A DNA stretch of 64,000 nucleotides, taken from Clostridia bacterium (GTDB taxonomy: Bacteria > Bacillota > Clostridia > Oscillospirales > Acutalibacteraceae). Shown piece by piece: positions 1 to 9,007 of this stretch (position 1 is its first letter; each line of letters opens with the position of its first letter). A model generated the notes under the pieces. That model did no database searches and had not been told where the DNA came from. It saw only the letters and a list, made by a program, of their open reading frames with translations. The DNA is taken from the NCBI GenBank assembly GCA_017520705.1, contig JAFXFF010000032.1:19648-83647 (forward strand), given 5' to 3'. A program made the translations under genes and the position numbers.

Positions 1-1
1 G

Positions 2-214
2 ACCTATCAATTGGAAGACGAATACATCCGCCTGGACGATCTGCTGAAGCTCAACGGCTGTGTGGACACCGGCGGACAGGCCAAAATGCTGATTCAGGGC
101 GGCGGTGTCACCCTGGACGGCCAGGTATGCACTATGCGGGGCAAGAAGCTGCGCGGCGGCGAGGTCATTTACGTCCGCGAGTGCGATGAGGAGATCACCG
201 TTGCGGGTCACTGA
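2..214 (+). CDS. yaaA: S4-domain RNA-binding protein YaaA (5' end cut off)
   Basis: Small S4-domain RNA-binding protein of the kind found between dnaN and recF in Firmicutes. The reading frame is open to the left window edge (codons for T-Y-Q precede the TTG at 11), so the true start probably lies upstream. The S4 signature is visible: an acidic start, LDDLLKLNGCVDTGGQAK, then a basic turn (MRGKKLRGGE). The stop at 212-214 overlaps recF by 14 bases, which points to translational coupling. The exact role of YaaA is not settled; it is assumed to bind structured RNA. Identity rests on size, domain and gene order. Confidence 0.85.
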   Translation, partial: TYQLEDEYIRLDDLLKLNGCVDTGGQAKMLIQGGGVTLDGQVCTMRGKKLRGGEVIYVRECDEEITVAGH

Positions 215-1301
215 GCTGACCTTTGAGGGCTTCCGCAACCTGCACCCGGGACGGTGGCAACCCGACGGGGGTGTTAATATCCTTTACGGCGATAATGCGC
301 AGGGCAAGACCAATCTGCTGGAGGCCTGCTGGCTGTTTACCGGAGGCCGCAGCTTTCGCGGCGCCAAGGACAGCGAGATGGTGCAGTTTGGCGCGGAGGC
401 GGCCAAGCTGGAGATGGCTTTTGAGGCAGGTGGTCGTAGTCAAGACGCGTCCATCACCATCCGCCAGCGGCGGAGTGTGTTGTTAAACGGCGTATCCCTG
501 CCCTCTGCTTCCAAATTGGCGGGCACCTTTTGCGGTGTGGTGTTTTCGCCGGCCCACCTGTCGCTGATTAAGGACGGCCCCGAGGGACGCCGCCGTTTTA
601 TCGACGCGGCCTATTGCCAATTAAAGCCGGCATATATCGGTGTGCTGAGCGAGTTTCATACGGCGCTGACCCAGCGGAATGCTCTGCTCAAGCAATGCCG
701 CGAGATGGGCACCCTCACCCCCGAGATGGGTGACCTTCTCGATTTGTGGGACCATACCCTTGCCGCGGCAAGTGCACGGCTGACGGCGGCGCGGCAGCAT
801 TACGTTCGCCGCCTGCAGCCCATGGCCACTGAGATCTATCGCGGCCTGTCTTTGGGACGCGAGACCTTTGAGGTGGCGTGGGAAACACCCATTACCGCCG
901 CCCCTCTCCCCGAGATGGCGGCGCAGTGGATGGATGCTTACCGTCAGGCGCGCCGCGCCGACGTGGCGGTGGGTTTCTCCACCGTGGGTCCCCACCGTGA
1001 GGATTTAATCGTCACGATTCAGGGGCAGCTGGCACGGAGCTACGGCTCTCAGGGGCAGCAACGCTCCGCGGTGCTGGCGCTGAAGCTGGCGGAGGCCACC
1101 CTGCTGGAAGAGGTGACGGATGAAAAGCCTGTGGCCTTTCTCGACGACGTGATGAGCGAATTGGACACCTCCCGTCAGGACTATATTCTCAATCACATTG
1201 ACGGCTGGCAGGTGTTCATCACCTGCTGTGAGCCCTCCGCGGCGCTGAAAAACACCGCCGCCAAGGTATTTTCTGTTAAACAAGGCGTTATAAGTGAGTA
1301 A
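201..1301 (+). CDS. recF: DNA replication and repair protein RecF
   Basis: SMC-like ATPase that loads RecA at single-strand gaps and helps restart stalled forks, acting with RecO and RecR (recR lies at 31249-31848). The TTG at 201 is chosen because it gives MRVTELTFEGFRNL, the usual RecF N-terminus; the longer frame upstream only shadows yaaA. Walker A is GDNAQGKT (residues about 30-37), the ABC signature is YGSQGQQRS and Walker B is AFLDDVMSELD near the C-terminus. The length of 366 residues is normal. It overlaps yaaA by 14 bases, and a repeat element separates it from remB. Confidence 0.96.
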   Translation: MRVTELTFEGFRNLHPGRWQPDGGVNILYGDNAQGKTNLLEACWLFTGGRSFRGAKDSEMVQFGAEAAKLEMAFEAGGRSQDASITIRQRRSVLLNGVSLPSASKLAGTFCGVVFSPAHLSLIKDGPEGRRRFIDAAYCQLKPAYIGVLSEFHTALTQRNALLKQCREMGTLTPEMGDLLDLWDHTLAAASARLTAARQHYVRRLQPMATEIYRGLSLGRETFEVAWETPITAAPLPEMAAQWMDAYRQARRADVAVGFSTVGPHREDLIVTIQGQLARSYGSQGQQRSAVLALKLAEATLLEEVTDEKPVAFLDDVMSELDTSRQDYILNHIDGWQVFITCCEPSAALKNTAAKVFSVKQGVISE

Positions 1302-1329
1302 AATATTACAGATAGTTTAAAAATAAGGT

Positions 1330-1612
1330 GAAATAGGCCTTTTTAGCCGACGTAGTCGGCGTGCCTCCCTTGTGTAAAGGGAGGTGGATTTTCGCCGTAG
1401 GCGAAAAGACGGAGGGATTGTCAAAGTAATATAGTATAAACAGTTGCTACGCTATCCTGCGGATGGCTACAATCCCCCAGTCACGGCGATGCCGTGACAG
1501 CTTCCCTTGCCGGGAAACGACCCCCCTTTGTCTGCTTCGCAGACATTTCCCCCGCCAAGCGGGGGAATCACCTTTACACAAGGGGGCCACGCCGTGCAAA
1601 GCACGGCTATAT
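1330..1612. repeat. MITE-like palindromic element, copy 1 (recF-remB)
   Basis: Non-coding element between recF and remB. The left end reads GAAATAGG, then a TTTAGCCGAC/GTCGGC hairpin and a CCTCCC-TTGTGTAAA-GGGAGG hairpin, ending in GACGGAGGGATTGTC at about 1408-1422. The right half (1469-1612) is an inverted version ending in ACGGCTAT. About 86 bases (1509-1594) match the copy at 40122-40380 with a single mismatch. Short open frames inside it also occur in the other copy and look like by-products of the repeat, not genes. Confidence 0.85.
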
Positions 1613-1618
1613 AATTCT

Positions 1619-1687
1619 ATCATCCCACTACGAATCGAGACGATTATCTTCTAATCGTAACCATCCCACTATGAATCGAGACGATTG
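1619..1687. repeat. 41-base-spaced direct repeat upstream of remB
   Basis: The block ATCCCACTAYGAATCGAGACGATT occurs at about 1622-1645 and again at about 1663-1686, differing at one base, with an AT-rich spacer. The second copy ends only a few bases before the remB ATG, where no good ribosome binding site is visible. It could be a regulator binding site or a small duplication. Confidence 0.6.
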
Positions 1688-1690
1688 AAA

Positions 1691-1951
1691 ATGTACCTAC
1701 ATCTCGGACAAGAGGTGGTGGTGCGGCACAGCGATATCATCGGTGTGTTCGATATGGATAACACCACCATCTCCCCCCACACCCGTGAATATCTGCGCCG
1801 CGCCGAAATCGACGGGCGCGTCACCTACGTGAGTATGGAGCTGCCCAAATCCTTTACGGTGTGTGCACCCAAGGGGAGAGGACAGACCGATACCGTCTAT
1901 ATTTCCCAGATAGCCCCATCCACTTTGCGAAAAAGAGCAAAGCGGATTTGA
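1691..1951 (+). CDS. remB: RemB-like extracellular matrix regulator (DUF370)
   Basis: Small protein of the DUF370 family. In Bacillus, RemA/RemB activate biofilm-matrix genes, and remB lies between recF and gyrB exactly as here. The ATG at 1691 gives MYLHLGQEVVV, the usual start of the family; the TTG six bases earlier is less likely. The conserved segment IIGVFDMDNTT at about residues 14-24 is present. The protein has 86 residues. No strong Shine-Dalgarno precedes the start, and the 41-base-spaced repeat lies immediately upstream. Confidence 0.85.
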   Translation: MYLHLGQEVVVRHSDIIGVFDMDNTTISPHTREYLRRAEIDGRVTYVSMELPKSFTVCAPKGRGQTDTVYISQIAPSTLRKRAKRI

Positions 1952-1990
1952 AAATAAGCAGAGCAGTGCTCTGCAAGGAGGAACAGAACT

Positions 1991-3937
1991 ATGAGCGAAA
2001 ACGAATTGCTGCAATCTCAGGTGGAGGAAGAGGTTTCCTACAATGAGAGCGACATACAGGTGCTGGAGGGCCTTGAGGCTGTCCGCAAGCGCCCCGGTAT
2101 GTACATCGGCTCCACCGGCCCCCGCGGCCTGCACCATCTGGTATACGAGATTGTGGATAACTCCATAGACGAGGCGCTGGCCGGCTATTGCTCTCACATT
2201 GAGGTGGATATTGAGCCCGGCGACATCATCTCGGTGCGGGATAACGGCCGTGGTATCCCTGTGGGTATCAACGAGAAGCTGGGTATGCCCGCCGTGACGG
2301 TGGTGCTGACCGTCCTCCATGCCGGCGGTAAGTTCGGCGGTGGCGGCTACAAGGTGGCCGGCGGTCTGCACGGCGTGGGTTCCTCCGTGGTGAACGCCCT
2401 GTCCGAGTGGTTGGAGGTGGAGGTCAGCCGTGAGGGTCACGTCCACCATCAGCGTTTTGAGAAGGGTCACACCGTCACCGAGCTGAAGATCATCGGCGAC
2501 ACCGAAGAGACCGGTACCCTGGTGCGCTTTAAGGCGGACCCCGAGATCTTCACCGAAACCACCGAATACGACTACGAAACCCTGCAGAAGCGTCTGCGTG
2601 AGCAGGCCTTCCTGAATGCGGGTCTGTCCATCACCTTCACCGACCGCCGCAACCCCGACAACGTGCGCAGCGAGAACTACTGCTACGAGGGCGGTATCTC
2701 CTCCTTCGTAGAGTTCCTCAATAAGGTGCGTGGCTACACCCCCCTGCACGACAACGTCATTCATCTGACCCTGTCCAGCGGCGGCTCCACCGCCGAGGTG
2801 GCCTTCCAGTACAACGACAGCTACAACGAGAACATCGTCTCCTTCGCCAACAATATGAACACGGTGGACGGCGGTACCCACGAGGTAGCCTTCAAGACCG
2901 CCATCACCCGTATTTTTAATGATTACGCCATCCGCTATAAGATGTTTAAGGACGACAAATTCCGCCTTAAGGGCGACGACGTCCGCGAGGGCATCATGGC
3001 GGTGGTAAGCGTGAAACTGGAGGACGCCCAGTTTGAGAGCCAGACCAAGGCCAAATTGGGCAACACCGCCATCGGTACGCTGGTGAATCAGCTGCTCACC
3101 GATAAGCTGACCGCCTATCTGGACGAGAATCCTCAGGTGGCGAAGACCATTTTGGAGAAATCCATCAACTCCGCCAAGGTGCGTGAGGCGGCGCAGAAGG
3201 CCCGCGACAACGCCCGTAACAGCAAGAAGCTCAGCTCCTTCCGTATGCCGGATAAGCTGGCGGACTGCATCTGGCGTGACCCGGAGCGTACCGAGATCTA
3301 CATCGTTGAGGGAGATTCCGCAGGTGGCTCCGCCAAGCAGGGTCGTGACCGCAACTATCAGGCCATCCTGTCCCTGTGGGGCAAGATGCTGAACGTGGAA
3401 AAAGCCCGTATTGATAAGGTGTACACCAACGAGAAGCTGGTGCCCGTGGTTGCCGCGCTGGGCTGCGGCATCGGTCAGGACTTTGATATTACCAAGCTGC
3501 GCTACGGTAAGGTCATCATCATGGCGGATGCCGACGTGGATGGTTCCCACATCTGCACCCTGCTGCTGACTTTCTTCTTCCGCTATATGCGTCCCCTCAT
3601 CGACGGGGGTCACGTATACATCGCCCAGCCCCCTCTGTACCGCGTGTCCAAGGCGAAAAAGACCTATTACGCTTTCTCGGACGAGGAGCGCGACCGCTTC
3701 ATTGAGGAATTGGGCGGCTCTGCCGACATCCAGCGTTACAAGGGTCTTGGTGAGATGGATCCCGAGCAGCTGTTTGAGACCACCATGGACCCTGCCACCC
3801 GTACCCTGCTGAAGGTGCATCTGGAGGATGCCCAGCAGGCGGACGAGACCTTCTCCATCCTGATGGGTGATAAGGTGGAGCCCCGCCGTGACTTTATCGA
3901 AAAGAACGCCCAGTACGTAGAGAACTTGGATATCTGA
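1991..3937 (+). CDS. gyrB: DNA gyrase subunit B
   Basis: ATPase subunit of gyrase, which introduces negative supercoils together with GyrA (5888-8413). GHKL ATPase motifs are EIVDNSIDEAL, DNGRGIPVG and the lid GGLHGVGSS. The TOPRIM domain has EGDSAGG and the metal-binding DADVDGSH, and the C-terminus contains the GyrB-type QRYKGLGEMDPEQL. The length of 648 residues is normal for the short Gram-positive form. An AGGAGG site lies just before the ATG. The gene is separated from gyrA by two accessory genes, which is unusual because gyrB and gyrA are often adjacent in Firmicutes. Confidence 0.98.
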   Translation: MSENELLQSQVEEEVSYNESDIQVLEGLEAVRKRPGMYIGSTGPRGLHHLVYEIVDNSIDEALAGYCSHIEVDIEPGDIISVRDNGRGIPVGINEKLGMPAVTVVLTVLHAGGKFGGGGYKVAGGLHGVGSSVVNALSEWLEVEVSREGHVHHQRFEKGHTVTELKIIGDTEETGTLVRFKADPEIFTETTEYDYETLQKRLREQAFLNAGLSITFTDRRNPDNVRSENYCYEGGISSFVEFLNKVRGYTPLHDNVIHLTLSSGGSTAEVAFQYNDSYNENIVSFANNMNTVDGGTHEVAFKTAITRIFNDYAIRYKMFKDDKFRLKGDDVREGIMAVVSVKLEDAQFESQTKAKLGNTAIGTLVNQLLTDKLTAYLDENPQVAKTILEKSINSAKVREAAQKARDNARNSKKLSSFRMPDKLADCIWRDPERTEIYIVEGDSAGGSAKQGRDRNYQAILSLWGKMLNVEKARIDKVYTNEKLVPVVAALGCGIGQDFDITKLRYGKVIIMADADVDGSHICTLLLTFFFRYMRPLIDGGHVYIAQPPLYRVSKAKKTYYAFSDEERDRFIEELGGSADIQRYKGLGEMDPEQLFETTMDPATRTLLKVHLEDAQQADETFSILMGDKVEPRRDFIEKNAQYVENLDI

Positions 3938-3939
3938 TT

Positions 3940-5172
3940 ATGGAAAATAACGATATTTTTGAGAAAGAGAACGTAACGGCGGGAGCAAACCCCAGCCCTA
4001 CGGATCCGATCCAACCTGAGTGCGAGGATGTAGGAGCGATTCACGAATCGCCCGAAAATATCCCCGCGCCGGAGTGTAAGCCCCGCTACGTGGACCTCAA
4101 TCGCGAAGAGTTTGTCGCTTTTCGGATGTTGACGGCGCGGCTGTTTGGACCTCTGCGTCAGCGCATCCCCACCCTGGTGGTGTCCGTCCTCTGCTTTCTG
4201 ATGCTGGGGGGCTACGCCATCTTTGAGTGGTGGGCCAAGAATTGGTACGGCTATCCCGATCCCGTATTGGTGGCGGGTGCCGTTCTGGTGCTCGTCCCGT
4301 CGCTGATCGTGTGCGTGTATATGCCCTATCACCTGCAGAAAAATGCCGAAAGGCAGTATGACCGCAGTGTGCAGGCGGGCATGGATTTTTGCGGCGAGCT
4401 GACGGTCTATCCCGATTGCATTGAAAAGGCGGGACAGACGGTTACCGCCTCCATCCGCATCGACGATCGAATGCTGTTCATTGAGACCGCCGATATGATG
4501 GTGATCACCGCCCCGGGCAGCCCTGCTATCGTGCTGCCCGCCCGTTGCCTCACTGTGGGGATGGCGGACACCGTGCGGCAGGCCATCGAGCGCCTGCCGA
4601 TCCGCAACCGTAAGTTTTTGGGCCGAATACAACCTAAGGGCGAGATCGTCCCTCCCCCCGCGCCGATTCCAAAGCCGGAGGAATTGTGGGTGAACACCTT
4701 CACCTACACCGCCACGGAATACGCCACCGTGCTGCGGGGCATCATCCAGCAGCATTTCTGGCGGATGGCGCCGCTGCTGGCGGTGGTGTCCGTGCTGGGT
4801 GCATTGGCCTTTGGCTACGACGGCGTGAGCGTGATTCCCTGTATCGGTTATTTCGTCGTGTTTATGGCGGTGCTGATTGTGTTTAATCTGGTTCTGCCGT
4901 TGAGACGCGTCAAAAATCAGGCGGAGGATCTGTCCGCCCACGATCTGACCATGCAGGTGCGCCTTGACACCATGGCCCTGCGTGTGAAGCTGCCCAAGGG
5001 CGGCGAAAACTGGGTGCTGTGGTGCGACGTGGACCACGTGTACGAGCGGGAAGATTTTGTGGAGATCGTCCACAATAAGAACGCCTCCCTGTATATCCCC
5101 AAGCGTGTGATCGACGATTTAAAGGCTCTGGATGCCGTGATTAAACGGTGTAGAGGGGAACAGCAAGTATAA
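3940..5172 (+). CDS. Membrane protein with two YcxB-like halves, function unknown
   Basis: Starts two bases after the gyrB stop, so it is probably co-transcribed with gyrB. After an acidic, proline-rich N-terminus come two similar halves. Each has a hydrophobic hairpin (about residues 70-130 and 265-325) followed by a soluble beta-rich part with an L/V-P-[KR]-R/C-L pattern near its end (LPARCL, IPKRVI). This resembles duplicated YcxB-like domains, a family without known function. Residues about 31-38 are encoded by a short palindrome (4030-4054) of a dispersed repeat family, read in frame. Not recognised as any named gene. Confidence 0.7.
   Translation: MENNDIFEKENVTAGANPSPTDPIQPECEDVGAIHESPENIPAPECKPRYVDLNREEFVAFRMLTARLFGPLRQRIPTLVVSVLCFLMLGGYAIFEWWAKNWYGYPDPVLVAGAVLVLVPSLIVCVYMPYHLQKNAERQYDRSVQAGMDFCGELTVYPDCIEKAGQTVTASIRIDDRMLFIETADMMVITAPGSPAIVLPARCLTVGMADTVRQAIERLPIRNRKFLGRIQPKGEIVPPPAPIPKPEELWVNTFTYTATEYATVLRGIIQQHFWRMAPLLAVVSVLGALAFGYDGVSVIPCIGYFVVFMAVLIVFNLVLPLRRVKNQAEDLSAHDLTMQVRLDTMALRVKLPKGGENWVLWCDVDHVYEREDFVEIVHNKNASLYIPKRVIDDLKALDAVIKRCRGEQQV
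4030..4054. repeat. Short GTAGGRGCG palindrome inside a coding region
   Basis: GTAGGAGCGATTCACGAATCGCCCG is a small palindrome of the same type as the GTAGGGGCG...CGCCCG repeats found between genes elsewhere in the window (12885, 15780, 32228, 38272). Here it is translated in frame in the gene at 3940-5172, in a low-complexity N-terminal region. Confidence 0.6.
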
Positions 5173-5210
5173 TTTAATTTAGTTTATACGATCAGTAGAT
5201 ATAAATAACT

Positions 5211-5836
5211 GAAATAGGGCGTAATAGCCGTCGAAGACGGCGCGCCTCCCTTGTGTAAAGGGAGGTGTCAAAAATCTTTGATTTTTGACGGAGGGATTGT
5301 CGGAGTGGCTTTTAGATTGTACTTATCGTAATTCCGTTTGCCACTCCTTGAATATGGCTGTCGCCATATTCCTAAGAGCATTATCAACGGAGGAGTTGTT
5401 AATGGATCGCAAACACAATAAAAAGATCATCCCTTTTGCACAACAGTTACGCAAAAATATGACGAAAGAGGAACGACATCTTTGGTACGATTTTTTGAAA
5501 TCATATCCCGTTAAATTTCTTCGTCAAAAAACCATCGGAAAATATATTGTAGATTTTTATTGTGCCGAAGCACAGTTAGTGATTGAATTGGACGGTTCAC
5601 AACATTTTTATGACGACAACATCGATAAAGATAATGAAAGAACCGCTTATTTAAAGCAATACGGATTGACAGTGATTCGAATACCGAATAATGAGGTGTT
5701 TACTCATTTTGATCGTGTATGTGAATACATCGATGGGATGGTGAAGAAATCTCTTTCTTCGACAATCCCTCCGTCACGGCTATCGCCGTGACGCCTCCCT
5801 TTACACAAGGGAGGCGCGCCGACTGCGTCGGCTAAA
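5211..5836. mobile_element. Putative DUF559 element with terminal inverted repeats
   Basis: An AT-rich gene is bracketed by inverted copies of a double-hairpin repeat. The left copy (5211-5301) reads GAAATAGG, then a GCCGTC/GACGGC hairpin, CCTCCC-TTGTGTAAA-GGGAGG, and ends GACGGAGGGATTGTC. The right copy (5761-5836) is its inverse, starting GACAATCCCTCCGTC and ending GTCGGCTAAA. The same ends occur on the non-coding copies at 1330-1612 and 40122-40380. The base composition of the enclosed gene is clearly unlike gyrB and gyrA. No transposase is present, so how it would move is unknown. Confidence 0.65.
5402..5791 (+). CDS. DUF559 endonuclease-fold protein (Vsr-like)
   Basis: DUF559 family, a restriction-endonuclease-like fold related to very-short-patch repair nucleases. 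Visible motifs are LRKNMTKEERHLWY, the core FLRQKTIGKYIVDFYC, and ELDGSQH, which carries the expected catalytic D/E-x-D positions, followed by RIPNNEV. The ATG at 5402 follows a GGAGG at about 5389-5393; an upstream in-frame start lacks this site. The last ten codons (STIPPSRLSP) are encoded by the right-hand repeat, so the repeat supplies the stop codon. Lower GC than its neighbours suggests transfer. No methylase or other partner is nearby. Confidence 0.85.
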   Translation: MDRKHNKKIIPFAQQLRKNMTKEERHLWYDFLKSYPVKFLRQKTIGKYIVDFYCAEAQLVIELDGSQHFYDDNIDKDNERTAYLKQYGLTVIRIPNNEVFTHFDRVCEYIDGMVKKSLSSTIPPSRLSP

Positions 5837-5887
5837 TCATCCTACATTAGTTACTTAACACCACAGTTGAAAGGTCAGGTGAGCAAT

Positions 5888-8413
5888 ATGGAGGAGCAAC
5901 TGGTTCCCCAGGCGAAACTGATAGAAGTAGATTTGGATAAGGAGATGCGCAAGCGGTTTCTGGAATATTCCGTTTCCGTGTTGGTGGCCCGCGCCCTGCC
6001 GGACGTCCGTGACGGTCTGAAGCCCGTCCACCGCCGCATTCTCTATACGATGCACGAGGATGGCTTCACCCCCGATAAGGCACACCGTAAGTGCGCCACC
6101 ACCGTCGGTGACGTGCTGGGTCACTATCACCCCCACGGCGACGCCTCCGTGTACGACGCCCTGGTGCGTATGGCGCAGGATTTTTCTCTGCGCTATCCCC
6201 TCATCGACGGCCACGGTAACTTCGGTTCGATCGACGGCGACCCCGCCGCCGCCTACCGTTATACCGAGGCCAGAATGAGCAAGATGTCCTTGGATATGCT
6301 GGCGGACATCGAAAAGGAGACGGTGGATTTCGTCCCCAACTTTGACGATACCACCAAGGAGCCTGTGGTGCTGCCCAGCCGCTTCCCCAACCTGCTGCTC
6401 AACGGCTCCTCCGGTATTGCGGTGGGTATGGCCACCAACATCCCCCCTCACAACCTGTGTGAGGTGGTGGATGCCATCTGCTATCTGATCGACAATCCCG
6501 ATGCGGAACTGGTGGATCTGATGGAATATATCAAGGGTCCCGATTTCCCCACCGGCGGTATCATCATGGGTCGTGCGGGTATCCGCGCCGCCTATGCCAC
6601 CGGCCGCGGCCGTATGACCGTCCGTGCCCGCGCCGAGATCGAGGAGGAGCACAACCGCAACCGCATCGTCATCTCCGAGATCCCCTATATGGTCAATAAG
6701 AAAAATCTGGTAGCCTCCATCATTGAACTGGCAGACGAAAAGCGCATCGAAGGCATCGCCGACGTGGTGGACCATTCCTCTATGGAGGGTATGCGTGTTG
6801 TCATCGAGCTCAAGCGGGACGCCGTGCCCCAGGTGGTGCTCAACCAGCTGTACGCCTACACCCAGATGCAGGTGACCTTCGGCGCTATTATGCTGGCCTT
6901 GGTGGATGGTGTGCCCCGTGTGCTGACCCTCAAGGAGATGCTGGAGCAGTACGTGAAATTCCAGATGGAGGTCATCACCCGCCGCACCATCTTCGATCTG
7001 CGCAAGGCGAAGGATCGCGCCCACATTTTCGAGGCGCTGAAGACCGCCAGCGACTTTATCGACGAGGTTATTGCCCTCATCCGTGCTTCTAAGGATAAAA
7101 ATACCGCCAAAGAGCGCTTAATGGAGCGCTTCTCCTTTGACGAGGTGCAGGCGGATGCCATCGTCAAGATGCAACTGGGTCAGTTGAGCGGTCTGGAGCG
7201 CCAGAAGATCGAGGACGAACTGGGCGCTCTGCTGATGAAGATTGCGGAATACGAGGGTATCCTCGCCGACGAGAGCAAGGTGAAAGCCATCGTCAAGGAC
7301 GAGTGCCTGAAGATGCGGGATAAGTACGGCGACGAGCGCCGTACCGAGATCTCCATTGTCTCCGGTGAGGTGGACATCGAGGATCTGATTCCCGAGGAGC
7401 AGTGCGTGCTCACCCTCACCAATATGGGCTATATCAAGCGCCAGGCGGTGGACGTCTATTCCGCCCAGCGCCGCGGCGGTCGCGGTATCACGGGTATGAC
7501 CACCCGCGACGAGGACGTGACCAAGCAGATGTTCATCTGCTCCAGCCACGATTACGTGATGTTCTTCACCAGTCTGGGCCGCGTCTATCGCCTCAAGTGC
7601 TTTGAGGTGCCGGAGGGCAGCCGCCAGTCCAAGGGTATGAACATTGTTAACCTGCTGCCTCTGCTGCCCGACGAGAAGATCTCCGCTATGATCCGTTTGG
7701 AGGATCAGACCGAGGGTCAGTATCTGTGTATGATCACCAAGGGCGGTATTATTAAGCGTACCCGCCTGGATGCCTACGCCAACGTGCGTAAGAGCGGTCT
7801 GATCGCCATCGACTTGGACGAGGGCGACGAGCTGGTGCGTGTGCTCACCACCGACGGCACCCGCCAGCTGCTGGTGGCCACCAAAAAGGGTATGGCCATC
7901 CGCTTTGACGAGAACGATGCCCGCGTCATCGGTCGTACCGCCCGCGGCGTGAAGGCGCTGAATCTGGCCGATGGCGACCAAGTGGTGGGTATGGAGCCTG
8001 TGGACGACGAGCATCTGCTGCTCACCGTCACCGAGACGGGTTACGGTCGACTGAGCCGCTTCGATTCCTATCGTTGTCAGTCCCGTGGTGGTAAGGGTCT
8101 GACCAATTACCACACCGAGAAATACGGCGACGTGGTCGGCATTATGACGGTGGACGCCGAGGGCGAGGATCTGATCCTCATTTCCAGTGGTGGTATCATT
8201 ATTCGTATGGCGATGGACGAAATTCGTCTGTGCAGCCGTACCTCCAAGGGTGTCCGCGTCATGCGTGTGCCGGAGGGCACCGCCATCGTGTCCATCGCCA
8301 AGGCGGAGCACGACGAGGCGGAGGTCAATTCCCACGCCGAGGAGACCGAGGGCGCCGACGAGGGCGCCGAGGACGAGGTGGAGGAGACCACCGAGGCTCC
8401 CACTGAGGTGTAA
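5888..8413 (+). CDS. gyrA: DNA gyrase subunit A
   Basis: Breakage-reunion subunit of gyrase. The catalytic tyrosine is in [10 protein letters not shown] (Tyr125). The quinolone region reads [10 protein letters not shown]: Ala occupies the position of E. coli Ser83, as in Mycobacterium, and Asp90 is retained. The GyrA-box region RRGGRGITG is in the C-terminal beta-pinwheel. An acidic tail rich in Glu follows. The ATG at 5888 is preferred over the TTG at 5867 because AGGTGAG is spaced properly before it. The protein has 841 residues. The start lies 52 bases beyond the DUF559 element, and a hairpin terminator follows the stop. Confidence 0.98.
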   Translation: MEEQLVPQAKLIEVDLDKEMRKRFLEYSVSVLVARALPDVRDGLKPVHRRILYTMHEDGFTPDKAHRKCATTVGDVLGHYHPHGDASVYDALVRMAQDFSLRYPLIDGHGNFGSIDGDPAAAYRYTEARMSKMSLDMLADIEKETVDFVPNFDDTTKEPVVLPSRFPNLLLNGSSGIAVGMATNIPPHNLCEVVDAICYLIDNPDAELVDLMEYIKGPDFPTGGIIMGRAGIRAAYATGRGRMTVRARAEIEEEHNRNRIVISEIPYMVNKKNLVASIIELADEKRIEGIADVVDHSSMEGMRVVIELKRDAVPQVVLNQLYAYTQMQVTFGAIMLALVDGVPRVLTLKEMLEQYVKFQMEVITRRTIFDLRKAKDRAHIFEALKTASDFIDEVIALIRASKDKNTAKERLMERFSFDEVQADAIVKMQLGQLSGLERQKIEDELGALLMKIAEYEGILADESKVKAIVKDECLKMRDKYGDERRTEISIVSGEVDIEDLIPEEQCVLTLTNMGYIKRQAVDVYSAQRRGGRGITGMTTRDEDVTKQMFICSSHDYVMFFTSLGRVYRLKCFEVPEGSRQSKGMNIVNLLPLLPDEKISAMIRLEDQTEGQYLCMITKGGIIKRTRLDAYANVRKSGLIAIDLDEGDELVRVLTTDGTRQLLVATKKGMAIRFDENDARVIGRTARGVKALNLADGDQVVGMEPVDDEHLLLTVTETGYGRLSRFDSYRCQSRGGKGLTNYHTEKYGDVVGIMTVDAEGEDLILISSGGIIIRMAMDEIRLCSRTSKGVRVMRVPEGTAIVSIAKAEHDEAEVNSHAEETEGADEGAEDEVEETTEAPTEV

Positions 8414-8432
8414 AACCTAACGGAAATGTATG

Positions 8433-8468
8433 AAAAACTGACCGAACAGTTTTGTTCGGTCAGTTTTC
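8433..8468 (+). terminator. Terminator after gyrA
   Basis: Twelve-base-pair stem (AACTGACCGAAC / GTTCGGTCAGTT) with a six-base loop, followed by a short T run, 20 bases after the gyrA stop. Confidence 0.8.
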
Positions 8469-8990
8469 CGCCTTTTGGCGATGAATTTGGCGGTGGGTCA
8501 GCGGTGGCTTTACCATCTTTTTTTGGTGACAAAAACCACCCAAAATCACCCCAAAAATTAAGTACAGTTGACCCCATATTTCCACCTACGAACAAACGGT
8601 CGAAAAACGGCGAAAACCCAGTAAAATCAAGGGTTTGCGGCAGTTTTTCTGTGGAAAAGACCGTTGAAAATGTGAAAAGTTGACACCCTTTTTCCCCATT
8701 TTTTGGGGGTAAAAAGGGGTAACTTCCCCCATTTTCCACCGAGGATGGGTAAAACTACGGTGGAAAAGTGAACAAAACGGTGGAAAACCCATAAAATGGG
8801 CCAATTTTCCCCAAAAAGTGGCAAATCGTGTTTTTTTCGCACTTTTTACGTGAAATTTTACTGGATTTTTATAAATTTTCTGCATATTTTGCCCCGAAAA
8901 AGCGGGGGCTTGACATGGGGTGTTTCCCGAGGGTAAACGGGGAGCGGAGCGCAGAGTTTCGCCGCCCCATTCCTCATTTCTCATTACACC
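8469..8990. other. AT-rich non-coding stretch with four DnaA-box-like sites
   Basis: About 520 bases without a convincing gene, rich in A and T runs inside a GC-rich region. Four copies of NGTGGAAAA or its complement lie at 8650-8658 (TGTGGAAAA), 8732-8740, 8759-8767 and 8779-8787. These resemble the Firmicutes DnaA box TTWTNCACA, exactly at 8650 and with one change in the others. Long open frames here on either strand are low-complexity and lack a ribosome site. It could be an origin-related element, a regulatory region or degenerate DNA. Confidence 0.45.
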
Positions 8991-9007
8991 AACAAGGAGG
9001 GATTTCC

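Noticed and set aside
1463..1688. Two overlapping short open frames in the recF-remB gap
   Set aside because: They lie in the palindromic element; a near-identical peptide is predicted from the copy at 40266, and no ribosome site is present.
1697..5073. Very long - strand open frames opposite gyrB and the following gene
   Set aside because: Antisense shadows of GC-rich coding DNA; composition is His/Gly/Leu-rich and nothing recognisable appears.
8426..8984. Open frames on both strands in the gyrA-mnmG gap
   Set aside because: Low-complexity sequence, no family resemblance, no ribosome binding site; better read as non-coding AT-rich DNA.
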